Of a stretch of 8,047 nucleotides of DNA, positions 1 through 5,840 are shown piece by piece. Position numbers and translations under genes: made by a program. The stretch is from positions 1 to 8,047 of the forward strand of contig VXZF01000612.1 of NCBI GenBank assembly GCA_009845645.1. The letters are read 5' to 3'. The notes beneath the pieces are model-generated. The model was not told where the DNA came from and did no database searches. It was given only the letters and a program-made list of their open reading frames with translations. The stretch comes from Gemmatimonadota bacterium (GTDB taxonomy: Bacteria; Latescibacterota; UBA2968; UBA8231). Position 1 is the stretch's first letter; each line of letters begins with the position of its first letter.

Positions 1-1128
1 CTAGAACATCAGCGGATTGAGGACAGCCTCCATGGGCGAGGGCACGACGATGGTTTCCAGCAGTATTTTGCCATTACGGACCTCGCCCACCTCAAAGGCA
101 ACAAAGCCCCCGTTTGCGAGTATCCGGTGCAACTCTCGGAAGGTGCGGGTCATCGCTGCTTGCCAGTCGGCTGGTTTTTTCAATTGCCATATAGCCACCG
201 CCTTGGCGTCAATGCCGTTAAACCAGCAGCGCAGCCAGTTGTCTGCTTGGTAGTTGACGATGTCCAAAAAGGGCGGCGAGGTAACGGCGAGTTGGATGGA
301 TGCACTGGCGATGGCGGAGGTATTGTCAGACGAGCCGGTTACGAGCAGGGGGGTATTCGCCGTCAGCGTTTTTAGCTCGCGTGCTTGCAGCTTGCTCAGT
401 AAGGATCGCGTCTTGCGGAGGATGATGGCCTTTATGTCGCGTTCAGGCGGCACTTGAGCGCGTTTTTGGTTGATGCGCTTTTGCGACTCGATGGATACCG
501 CCTGATTGGGCGGCAGCGTATATACGGAGAAAAATCCCGGCGAGTGCCCAGTCAGGCGGTTGGTCGCCACCATCTGAATCCACGCATCGACGGGGTCGAG
601 TGGCCCTTCTTGGCGGCGCGTGAGGAGGTAGGAGCGCAGGTTGACGATTTGGCGGAGAGTATTGGGGTGATAAAAAACAAGGAGGTCGTCCCAGACCTCG
701 CTCGATTTATCGAGGTTCAGCGCCGTCAAGCGCGTTTCTACCTCGTTCCATGTGGGTGGATAAAGGCGGGGGCGGACTAGGCGTTCGCTGAGAGGATTTA
801 TGTCGCAGCCGATGGGACGACGGCCCAACAGCGCCGCTTCGAGGACGGTGGTGCCGCGCCCCATGAACGGGTCGTACACCGCGTCGCCGGGTTGCGTCAG
901 GCGGCTAATGAAAAACCTCGGCAATTGCGGCTTGAAACAGGCGCGATAGGAGACTTCGTGGAGCGAGTGGGCGGCGCGCTGCTTGGAGGTCCAGAACTCG
1001 TTGACGTACACCGGAATGGAAATGGCCGGATCGGGAAAGTCGAGGATGTTCGTCTCTTTGCCAAAATCCGCAAAGGCTTGGATTTCGTCGGCGAATTCCT
1101 TGGCGTTTAGAGGTTTATTCCTCGCCAA
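1..1128 (-). CDS. DNA methyltransferase, N4-cytosine/N6-adenine type with permuted motif order
   Basis: Predicted S-adenosylmethionine-dependent DNA base methylase of 375 residues, acting on the exocyclic amino group of C or A. Seen: SAM-binding motif DPFMGRGTT at residues 86-94, an acidic loop CDINP at 108-112, and a catalytic TSPPF at 283-287. In beta-class enzymes TSPP comes before DPFxGxGTT; here the order is reversed with about 190 residues between. The N-terminal part (FWTSKQR at 45-51, FKPQLPRFF at 65-73) resembles the C-terminal half of a beta-class enzyme, which suggests circular permutation. The start is TTG at 1128-1126. No in-frame ATG precedes Met186, an in-frame stop lies upstream at 1207-1209, and a GGGAG lies 8 nt before the TTG. 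It starts 4 nt after the amidohydrolase stop, so the two are probably co-transcribed. The C-terminus ends abruptly at residue 375 and may lack the last few dozen residues of its relatives. No restriction enzyme gene is visible. Target sequence unknown. Confidence 0.86.
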   Translation of the reverse strand: MARNKPLNAKEFADEIQAFADFGKETNILDFPDPAISIPVYVNEFWTSKQRAAHSLHEVSYRACFKPQLPRFFISRLTQPGDAVYDPFMGRGTTVLEAALLGRRPIGCDINPLSERLVRPRLYPPTWNEVETRLTALNLDKSSEVWDDLLVFYHPNTLRQIVNLRSYLLTRRQEGPLDPVDAWIQMVATNRLTGHSPGFFSVYTLPPNQAVSIESQKRINQKRAQVPPERDIKAIILRKTRSLLSKLQARELKTLTANTPLLVTGSSDNTSAIASASIQLAVTSPPFLDIVNYQADNWLRCWFNGIDAKAVAIWQLKKPADWQAAMTRTFRELHRILANGGFVAFEVGEVRNGKILLETIVVPSPMEAVLNPLMF

Positions 1129-1132
1129 CGCA

Positions 1133-2125
1133 CTAGCTCCCGCCGCGCATCATCGCCAAGAACCGCTGGGCGTTCCCGGCAAAGTGATCTTCGATTTCCG
1201 CGGGCGTTAGTTGCAGCATCTCGGCCACTTGCCGCTCTTGGCGCAATTGCTCGTAGATGACGAGCGTGGCCCGCGAGTCGCAGTGCGGTGTGCCAGCTTC
1301 GTCTCCGGGATAAAAAAGCCAGGCGCGGCCATAGGTGATGTACTTGCCGCGCGCACAGCCGGCGACCACGTTGTCCGACCCGAACATCACCCGCTTGCGG
1401 TCTTCGTGTTTCATCAGCAGATAGTGTGCATACAGGTCGTTCACTGCCGAGGTGTCGTACCATATATTGGGCAGATCGCACAGGAAGTGGACGGCCTCTT
1501 CCATCATAAAGGAATTGAACGAGCGGGCGCAGTGGGCCAAAATCCACTGCGCGTTGGGGTATTCGCGGGTGTAGCGCGCTAAGTCGCGCTGGTTGTCTGG
1601 GTCGGCTGGGCCAGTGGGTTTGGCGAGGTGCATGGTGATGGCCAGCTTCTTGTGGTGGGCGACTTCGATAAGGGATTCCGGGAGGAAGTCGCAGATGCGG
1701 GCACCGACCGGGTCTGGGGCAAAGGTGCGGTAGGGTTTGAGGCCGAGGAAGCCATACTCATCGACTTGGGCGGCTACGTATTCGGGCGTCATGTCCGGGG
1801 TGACCATCATGTTGATCGCGGATTCGGGGTCGGCGGCGAGTTGGGCCGCCATCCAGGCATTGTGCCCGGCGGCGTCCATGCCCGGCATTGGAGTGCCCAA
1901 GACCAGCATGTGGAAGGTGCGGCCCGGATAGAGTTTAGCTGCCCAGTCGAGGTGGTCCTGATAGTCGATCTCCTCGCGCAGGCCGGTAGGTGCACCCGTG
2001 AGAGAGCCTCGGTGGTCCTCAGACCACATGTGCGTGTGCATGTCGTAAACCGTGGCGGGGACGAAGTCTTCGAGTTCTCGTTCCCAGAGCTGGCGGTCGA
2101 AGTCTTGATAGGTGAAAGTAGTCAT
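1133..2125 (-). CDS. Amidohydrolase-family (Amidohydro_2, COG2159-like) TIM-barrel metal hydrolase or decarboxylase
   Basis: A 330-residue cytosolic protein with the signature of the amidohydrolase superfamily, whose members hydrolyse or decarboxylate small substrates at a metal centre in a TIM barrel. Seen: HxH metal motif in DMHTHMW (His30, His32) at the end of strand 1, Lys130 in GLKPY, His166 in TMHLAKP, His198 in ILAHCAR, and the late Asp251 in FGSDN. This is the full expected ligand order, so it should be active. Length is typical of the COG2159 group. The ATG at 2125 is preceded by TGGGAG 9 nt upstream (2135-2140). It is divergent from an SMP-30 lactonase gene and a PhyH oxygenase follows beyond that, suggesting a role in catabolism of a sugar acid or other small organic compound. 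The substrate cannot be named. The methyltransferase gene follows directly and may be read from the same message. Confidence 0.88.
   Translation of the reverse strand: MTTFTYQDFDRQLWERELEDFVPATVYDMHTHMWSEDHRGSLTGAPTGLREEIDYQDHLDWAAKLYPGRTFHMLVLGTPMPGMDAAGHNAWMAAQLAADPESAINMMVTPDMTPEYVAAQVDEYGFLGLKPYRTFAPDPVGARICDFLPESLIEVAHHKKLAITMHLAKPTGPADPDNQRDLARYTREYPNAQWILAHCARSFNSFMMEEAVHFLCDLPNIWYDTSAVNDLYAHYLLMKHEDRKRVMFGSDNVVAGCARGKYITYGRAWLFYPGDEAGTPHCDSRATLVIYEQLRQERQVAEMLQLTPAEIEDHFAGNAQRFLAMMRGGS
1137..1141 (-). promoter_or_regulatory. Ribosome binding site supporting the TTG start of the methyltransferase
   Basis: On the minus strand this reads GGGAG, 8 nt before the TTG at 1128-1126. It lies inside the last codons of the amidohydrolase gene, which fits translational coupling. 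It is the main reason to accept TTG as the start. Confidence 0.6.
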
Positions 2126-2150
2126 GGCGTTGTGCTCCCAAGCGTCGCGT

Positions 2151-2179
2151 TTGACAGAAAATGACAGGCAACCTAGTGT
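2151..2179 (+). promoter_or_regulatory. Candidate sigma70-type promoter for the SMP-30 gene
   Basis: A perfect TTGACA (-35) at 2151-2156 is followed after 17 nt by TAGTGT (2174-2179), a weak -10 with 3 of 6 matches. Transcription would start near 2186, almost at the Shine-Dalgarno sequence AAGGAGG (2188-2194), so the leader would be very short. That and the weak -10 lower confidence. Confidence 0.38.
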
Positions 2180-2183
2180 TGCC
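2167..2183. repeat. Perfect inverted repeat GGCAAC-N5-GTTGCC, candidate operator
   Basis: Two 6-nt arms, GGCAAC (2167-2172) and GTTGCC (2178-2183), are exact reverse complements separated by CTAGT. The palindrome overlaps the candidate -10 of the SMP-30 promoter and lies in the 78-nt gap between divergent genes, the usual place for an operator controlling both directions. No regulator gene is adjacent, so this is an inference from position and symmetry only. Confidence 0.4.
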
Positions 2184-2203
2184 CCAAAAGGAGGAAATCC
2201 AAG

Positions 2204-3091
2204 ATGAACAAGGAAAAGATAGTACCCGAACTAGTCGTGGAAAAGGATGCGCTCATCGGCGAAGGGGCCGTTTGGGATGCGGATGACGAGTTGTTGTACT
2301 GGGTTGATATCCTCGGCCATGAGGTCTATGTGTACGATCCAGTGAGCGGAATCAACCGCACTATCCCCACGTGCCAAGCCGTGGGCACGGTAGTAAAGCG
2401 GAGAAGCGGCGGCCTCGTCGTGGCCTTGCACAATGGCTTTGCCCACATTGACTTGCGGACGGAGCGCATAGTGCCCCTCGGCGAGGATCCAGAGCACGCG
2501 ATTCCTGCCAATCGCTTTAACGACGGCAAGTGCGATCCGGCTGGAAGGTTGTGGGCGGGGACGATGGATTTTGGGGGTGCCCGGGATCAAGGCGCGCTCT
2601 ACTGTCTCGATGTGGATCTCTCGGTGAGCCGGAAGGTCGCGCCGGTCAGCGTGTCCAATGGCATCGTGTGGAGTGCCGATCAGCAGACTATGTACTTCAT
2701 TGACTCCGGCTTGAACAATGTGCGCGCGTACGATTACTGCCGCGACAGCGGGGACATCAGCAACGAGCGCGTGGTGGTGGAATACGGAGGGCCGGGGGTG
2801 TTAGACGGCATGGCCATTGACGAAGAAGACGCCTTGTGGATCGCTGTATTCGGGGGCTGGTGCGTCTTGTGCTATGATTCCCAATCGGGGGAGTTGCTGC
2901 GCCACTTGGAACTGCCCATGTCCAATGTGACGTCTTGCGCCTTTGGCGACGCGAACCTGGACCAGCTCTACATCACCTCAGCAAGCCGAGGTTTCGACGC
3001 CGAGGCGCGGCAGGCTCAGCCTTTGGCCGGTTCGCTAGTGCGGGTCGAGCCAGGCGTGCGCGGCGTGCTCTCGGATGCGTTTGCCGGCTAG
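2204..3091 (+). CDS. SMP-30/gluconolactonase/LRE-family beta-propeller hydrolase
   Basis: A 295-residue protein of the SMP-30/gluconolactonase family, six-bladed beta-propellers that use a divalent metal to open sugar lactones or related esters. Seen: the four metal-ligand motifs in family order, namely Glu20 in GEGAVWD, Asn106 in RFNDGK, Asn152 in SNGIVWS and Asp201 in VLDGMAID. Also seen are LWAGTMD (116-122) and the late YITSASRG. Length matches the family, and there is no signal peptide, so it is cytosolic. The ATG has a strong AAGGAGG 9 nt upstream. It is divergent from the amidohydrolase and convergent with the PhyH oxygenase. An amidohydrolase plus a lactonase fits a sugar-acid or lactone breakdown route, but the substrate is not readable from sequence. 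Its TAG stop overlaps the stop of the opposite gene within one CTAG. Confidence 0.91.
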   Translation: MNKEKIVPELVVEKDALIGEGAVWDADDELLYWVDILGHEVYVYDPVSGINRTIPTCQAVGTVVKRRSGGLVVALHNGFAHIDLRTERIVPLGEDPEHAIPANRFNDGKCDPAGRLWAGTMDFGGARDQGALYCLDVDLSVSRKVAPVSVSNGIVWSADQQTMYFIDSGLNNVRAYDYCRDSGDISNERVVVEYGGPGVLDGMAIDEEDALWIAVFGGWCVLCYDSQSGELLRHLELPMSNVTSCAFGDANLDQLYITSASRGFDAEARQAQPLAGSLVRVEPGVRGVLSDAFAG

Positions 3092-3876
3092 ATGGCGATG
3101 GCGCGCATCTCGTCCGACCAGTCGCGCCACATGTCCTTTTGCGGCGGCTCCTGCTGGGTTTGTTCGATGTCTTTCTTGAGAAAATCGTAGAGCACGGCTT
3201 GGCGCAGTTGGCGCGAGGTGTTCGGGCTGGCCATGTGGCCGAGGCGGTGGTGCCAGAAAACGATGTCGCCGGCTTGGCCGTGGGTATCGACAGGCGTGCG
3301 CTGGTTGAATGCGGTGCGCACTTTTTCGTAGGCGGCTTCGTCTTGGTCGCGGAGGTACTGCGAAGTGAAGGTCGGGTAGAAGGCGCGATGGCTTTCGGGC
3401 CAGACCATGAAGCTGCCGCCGTTGGGCGGAACGTCGTCGATGTAGCCGACTACGCCGAGGTGGAAGGGGTGGCCGTCGGTGTGGCAGCCTAGGGCTTGGG
3501 GCGGGTGGTCGCCGTAGGGCAAGGTGCAGTAGATGCCGCGAATGCGCTCGGGTTGGACGAGTTGGCCCTTGCCGAGCATTTGTTCGGCCATGGCCCACAC
3601 CTTGGGCTCGGTGGCCAGCAGGCGCACCATCCACGCCTCTCCGCCTGGCTCGCGGAAGTTCCAGCGAAAGCCGCGGCGGTGGTTGGCACCGTCGGGATTT
3701 TCTTCGTCTGCGCGGAATGGGCCAGCCCAAGTGTCGGGGTCGTCGCGGCGGCGGCCCGGAGGGGCACCGTCCCACAGCCGGGCGCGGGCGCGCTCCATGA
3801 GCGCGGGGTCGAGTACGCCTCGTTTGATGAGGTAGCCATTGCGCTTGAAGAAGCGCATTTCGTCGGTCGTCAGCAT
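3088..3876 (-). CDS. Phytanoyl-CoA dioxygenase (PhyH)-family Fe(II)/2-oxoglutarate oxygenase
   Basis: A 262-residue protein of the PhyH family, non-haem iron oxygenases that couple 2-oxoglutarate decarboxylation to substrate hydroxylation. Seen: the HxD iron motif in CHTDGHPF (His132, Asp134), the distal His214 in HHRLGHMASPNTS, and Arg222 or Arg225 downstream for 2-oxoglutarate. The N-terminus (FFKRNGYLIKRGVLD) is typical of the family's opening helix and strand. Length is normal. The ATG at 3876-3874 is the first one; its Shine-Dalgarno is weak (CAGGTA). A good promoter lies about 50 nt upstream. Bacterial members act on very varied small molecules, so the substrate is open. It ends against the SMP-30 gene with a 4-nt overlap of stop codons, so neither gene has room for a terminator outside coding sequence. 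Confidence 0.89.
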   Translation of the reverse strand: MLTTDEMRFFKRNGYLIKRGVLDPALMERARARLWDGAPPGRRRDDPDTWAGPFRADEENPDGANHRRGFRWNFREPGGEAWMVRLLATEPKVWAMAEQMLGKGQLVQPERIRGIYCTLPYGDHPPQALGCHTDGHPFHLGVVGYIDDVPPNGGSFMVWPESHRAFYPTFTSQYLRDQDEAAYEKVRTAFNQRTPVDTHGQAGDIVFWHHRLGHMASPNTSRQLRQAVLYDFLKKDIEQTQQEPPQKDMWRDWSDEMRAIAI

Positions 3877-3932
3877 GTTTTACCTGTTAAAGTTTGCTTG
3901 AGCAGGATATGCAAAGAGCGCGTTCTATGTCG

Positions 3933-3961
3933 AGTATATCTCTTCTAATATCTTCCCTCAA
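3933..3961 (-). promoter_or_regulatory. Candidate sigma70-type promoter for the PhyH gene
   Basis: On the minus strand TTGAGG (3961-3956, 4 of 6 matches) is followed after 17 nt by TATACT (3938-3933, 5 of 6 matches). Transcription would start near 3926, giving an untranslated leader of about 50 nt before the ATG at 3876. Confidence 0.5.
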
Positions 3962-3984
3962 GCTCGCCGGACAAAGGGGCTTGA
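3958..3984. repeat. Inverted repeat with 8-bp arms in the divergent gap
   Basis: TCAAGCTC (3958-3965) pairs with GGGCTTGA (3977-3984), with one G-T pair and an 11-nt loop. It touches the -35 of the PhyH promoter candidate, so it could be an operator rather than an RNA hairpin. There is no following T-run on either strand, so it is not an intrinsic terminator. Confidence 0.35.
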
Positions 3985-4089
3985 TCATGCCCGCCAGAGT
4001 AGCCCGCAATTTTCTTCCAGCCGATAGCCCTGCTTATCTTGCATCAACAGCGTATATTTTTGTTTTGAAGCAAGGAGAGCACGCCACCC

Positions 4090-4971
4090 GTGATCTTAGC
4101 CCTGCCAACAGATAAGCTGACGCCGCGCACGGCCGACGAATTCCTCGTAGAGTTTCTCGACTACGCGCACGGGGCCGTGCCCGGGCAGCCCTTGGAGGTT
4201 GATCTGCGGCCCCTGCACTTTATTGATCCCTACGGCTTGGTGGCCTTGTGCTTGATGGCGCGCTACGGGGACGCGCTCTCGTCGCGGGTCGTCTTTCACC
4301 TGCCTCACGCCTTTGCATTGCGGACCTATCTGGGGCGGGTGCGGTTCGCCGCGGCTGTGGAAGGGGTTGAACTGGCTGGGCCGGCGCTTATCGTAGACCA
4401 GGAGCGGGAAAAGGAAGAGAGCGAGGCCCTGCTGGAAATCACGCGGATTGAAGAGCGGGCGGATATCGAGACCGTGTTGGGCAAGATCGGTCAGCGCGTC
4501 GAGGCGATTCTGGCCGAGGAATTGCGCTACACCGAGGTGGAGATCAATCAGTTTAAAAACGTCGTCGCCGAATTGTGCCACAACATTCTCGACCACAGCG
4601 AGAATTGGGGCTATCTGACGGCCCAGCGCTACTTGGACTCGCGGGTGGGGAAAAAATACGTGGTCATCGGCGTGGGGGATCTCGGGATCGGGATCAAAAA
4701 GAGCCTGTCAGTGCGCTATGACGCGGCGGACTGGTCGCATGGCACGGCTATCCTCAACTCGTTGCAGAAGCACTTTTCCCGCGACGCCACGCGCGGCCTC
4801 GGGCTGTATATCGTCAACCAGATTTGCAATCGCTACAACGGCTCGTTGCACATCCGCTCGGGGGATACGCGGGTCTATATTCGCGGCCAGCGGCACTGGG
4901 AACACGCCTCGGTCCACTTCCCCGGCACCCAAATTGCCATTGCGCTCCATCAGCGCGAAGGAGGCGAGTAG
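4090..4971 (+). CDS. STAS-like domain plus HATPase_c (anti-sigma/serine-kinase-like) protein
   Basis: A 293-residue cytosolic protein with two parts. Residues about 1-100 look STAS-like, with the hydrophobic strand and loop VDLRPLHFIDPYGL at 37-50. Residues about 140-288 carry a GHKL/HATPase_c ATP-binding fold: N-box in ELCHNILDHS (Glu161, Asn165, Asp168), G1 box VGDLGIG (Asp197), G2 box RGLGLYIV (235-242) and a closing FPGTQIAIAL strand. There is no phospho-accepting His domain, so it is closer to SpoIIAB/RsbW-type switch kinases than to sensor kinases. The STAS loop reads DPYGL where SpoIIAA-type proteins have DSSGL, so Tyr48 replaces the phosphorylated serine. The start is GTG at 4090, with AAGGAG (4072-4077) 12 nt upstream, a slightly long spacing. 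It heads a plus-strand cluster and is followed 3 nt later by a tiny membrane-protein gene. Likely partner: the STAS/winged-helix protein at 5250-5840. Confidence 0.85.
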   Translation: MILALPTDKLTPRTADEFLVEFLDYAHGAVPGQPLEVDLRPLHFIDPYGLVALCLMARYGDALSSRVVFHLPHAFALRTYLGRVRFAAAVEGVELAGPALIVDQEREKEESEALLEITRIEERADIETVLGKIGQRVEAILAEELRYTEVEINQFKNVVAELCHNILDHSENWGYLTAQRYLDSRVGKKYVVIGVGDLGIGIKKSLSVRYDAADWSHGTAILNSLQKHFSRDATRGLGLYIVNQICNRYNGSLHIRSGDTRVYIRGQRHWEHASVHFPGTQIAIALHQREGGE

Positions 4972-4974
4972 GCA

Positions 4975-5109
4975 ATGTTCGGCCAGCATCACAGGCCACC
5001 CAAACCGCCTCCCTACGAGCCTTGGTTGCTGTTGCTGCTAGCGGTGGTCATCGCCGGCCTCGGCGTGGCCGCCTACGTGGCGGTGGGCTTTTTATTTCCT
5101 GGCCTCTAG
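4975..5109 (+). CDS. Small single-span membrane protein, 44 residues
   Basis: A short gene encoding 44 residues. The N-terminus is proline- and histidine-rich (HHRPPKPPPYEPW, residues 5-17), followed by one long hydrophobic stretch from about residue 18 to 42 that should form a transmembrane helix. An excellent AAGGAGG (4958-4964) stands 10 nt before the ATG, and the gene begins 3 nt after the stop of the ATPase gene, so it is very likely translated with it. I recognise no family. In this place it could anchor the ATPase or its partner to the membrane, but that is inference. Short length is the main reason for caution. Confidence 0.62.
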   Translation: MFGQHHRPPKPPPYEPWLLLLLAVVIAGLGVAAYVAVGFLFPGL

Positions 5110-5166
5110 CCCCATCATATTGGTATTCGTCTAATTCCGCATCGCTCATTTTGTGGTAGAAATTGC

Positions 5167-5195
5167 TTGACAGTCGGGAAATCTCCGCGTAAGTT
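5167..5195 (+). promoter_or_regulatory. Candidate internal promoter before the STAS/winged-helix gene
   Basis: A perfect TTGACA (5167-5172) is followed after 17 nt by TAAGTT (5190-5195, 3 of 6 matches to the -10 consensus). It lies in a 140-nt AT-rich gap in an otherwise tightly packed cluster, and would start transcripts near 5202, about 48 nt before the ATG at 5250. Confidence 0.45.
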
Positions 5196-5197
5196 TC

Positions 5198-5231
5198 CTT
5201 AATTGAATACAGTTAAGCTATTTTTTTAACT
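5198..5231. repeat. Two overlapping inverted repeats near the predicted transcription start
   Basis: CTTAATTG (5198-5205) and CAGTTAAG (5210-5217) form an inverted repeat with 7 of 8 matches around AATA. The second arm also shares AGTTAA (5211-5216) with an exact TTAACT at 5226-5231. The three related half-sites sit just downstream of the candidate -10, a typical repressor position. The gene that follows encodes a winged-helix protein, so autoregulation is plausible. The second pair could instead form a weak RNA hairpin. Confidence 0.38.
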
Positions 5232-5249
5232 ACGGGAAAGGCGCGGCTC

Positions 5250-5840
5250 ATGGATTCAGCCGTTGAAGAGCACGTACAGCAGCAGGCCATACACCAAGCC
5301 CCCGCATACCTGTTTTCCGGCGAACAGGGCATCCTCAGCGGGCGGCCCCGAGGGGCCGAGTTGCTTGAAGAATTGATGCAGCACCTGCTCAGCGGTCCAA
5401 CCGACGCGGCCACGCCGCTCGACTTCTCTCGCGTTTCGTTCATGGATGTCTCGTGCGCCGACGAGATGCTCAACAAGCTGCTCTTGCGCCTGACCAGTGG
5501 TGAGATAGGGCATCGCTACGTCTATATCGCTGAGGCCAATATCTCGGTGCGCGAAACTATCGCGGCCGTGTTGCAACTGCGCGAGTTGGCCGCGCTGTAC
5601 AAAGACGGTGATCGCGTCGAGGTGCTCGGGGTACTCAAGACGCCGATGCGCGAGGCGCTCGACGTGCTGCTGGCGCATAAGTGCGCGACCTCGGCCGAGA
5701 TTTCCGACGCGCTTGGCAAAAACATCAACATCGTCTGCAACCGCCTCAACGCCTTGCAACGTCTCGGGTTGGTGTGCCGTCTGCGCGATGGGTCGGTCGT
5801 CGGTGGTGGGCGGCAATTCTACTATGTCTCGATTGTCTAA
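5250..5840 (+). CDS. STAS-like (DUF4325-type) domain protein with C-terminal winged helix
   Basis: A 196-residue cytosolic protein. Residues about 55-110 match the pattern of STAS-like DUF4325 domains, with DFSRVSFMDVSCADEML at 58-74 followed by an alternating helix/strand pattern. Residues about 131-195 look like a MarR/ArsR-style winged helix: TPMREALDVLL helix, TSAEISDALGKN then IVCNRLNALQRLGLV as the recognition region, and a wing ending in GGGRQFYYVSI. Ser68 in DVSC aligns by eye with the phosphorylated serine of SpoIIAA, which the neighbouring ATPase protein has lost. The pair therefore looks like a kinase/STAS switch in which the STAS partner itself binds DNA. The ATG at 5250 has a modest AAAGG 8 nt upstream and its own promoter candidate. 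Its 3' end overlaps the SH3 gene by 17 nt. Domain calls are by pattern, not by search. Confidence 0.82.
   Translation: MDSAVEEHVQQQAIHQAPAYLFSGEQGILSGRPRGAELLEELMQHLLSGPTDAATPLDFSRVSFMDVSCADEMLNKLLLRLTSGEIGHRYVYIAEANISVRETIAAVLQLRELAALYKDGDRVEVLGVLKTPMREALDVLLAHKCATSAEISDALGKNINIVCNRLNALQRLGLVCRLRDGSVVGGGRQFYYVSIV

Larger units (their letters stand above)
3877..4089. other. AT-richer divergent intergenic region
   Basis: This 213-nt gap separates the minus-strand PhyH gene from the plus-strand STAS/ATPase gene and is less GC-rich than its surroundings. It contains the PhyH promoter candidate, one hairpin, and a TATATT at 4053-4058 that could be a -10 for the plus-strand cluster, although no good -35 stands 16-18 nt before it (CTGCTT at best). 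I see no convincing gene in it. Confidence 0.6.

Noticed and set aside
2935..3492. Plus-strand open frame of 185 codons crossing the convergent junction
   Set aside because: It runs through the end of the SMP-30 gene and against the PhyH gene, is rich in Arg/Ala/Gly/Val as expected of a GC-rich shadow frame, and has no domain pattern.
3035..3775. Minus-strand open frame of 246 codons inside the PhyH gene
   Set aside because: Its product is almost only Arg, Pro, His and Ser, the usual result of reading a GC-rich gene in a wrong frame; the PhyH frame has all catalytic motifs.
3496..3948. Plus-strand open frame reaching into the divergent gap
   Set aside because: Most of it is antisense to the PhyH gene and it has no recognisable domain; only its tail lies outside coding sequence.
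3894..4115. Plus-strand frame of 73 codons in the gap before the ATPase gene
   Set aside because: It has no good ribosome binding site, overlaps the start of the ATPase gene in another frame, and contains the promoter and hairpin signals of the gap.
5211..5231. Hairpin AGTTAA/TTAACT with a T-rich loop read as an intrinsic terminator
   Set aside because: The stem is only 6 bp and AT-rich, and the T-run lies in the loop rather than after the stem, so termination is unlikely; an operator reading fits better.
5608..5823. Upstream extension of the SH3-protein frame
   Set aside because: It would overlap the winged-helix gene by over 230 nt, its residues are Arg/Ser-rich shadow sequence, and it would bury the signal peptide that begins at 5824.
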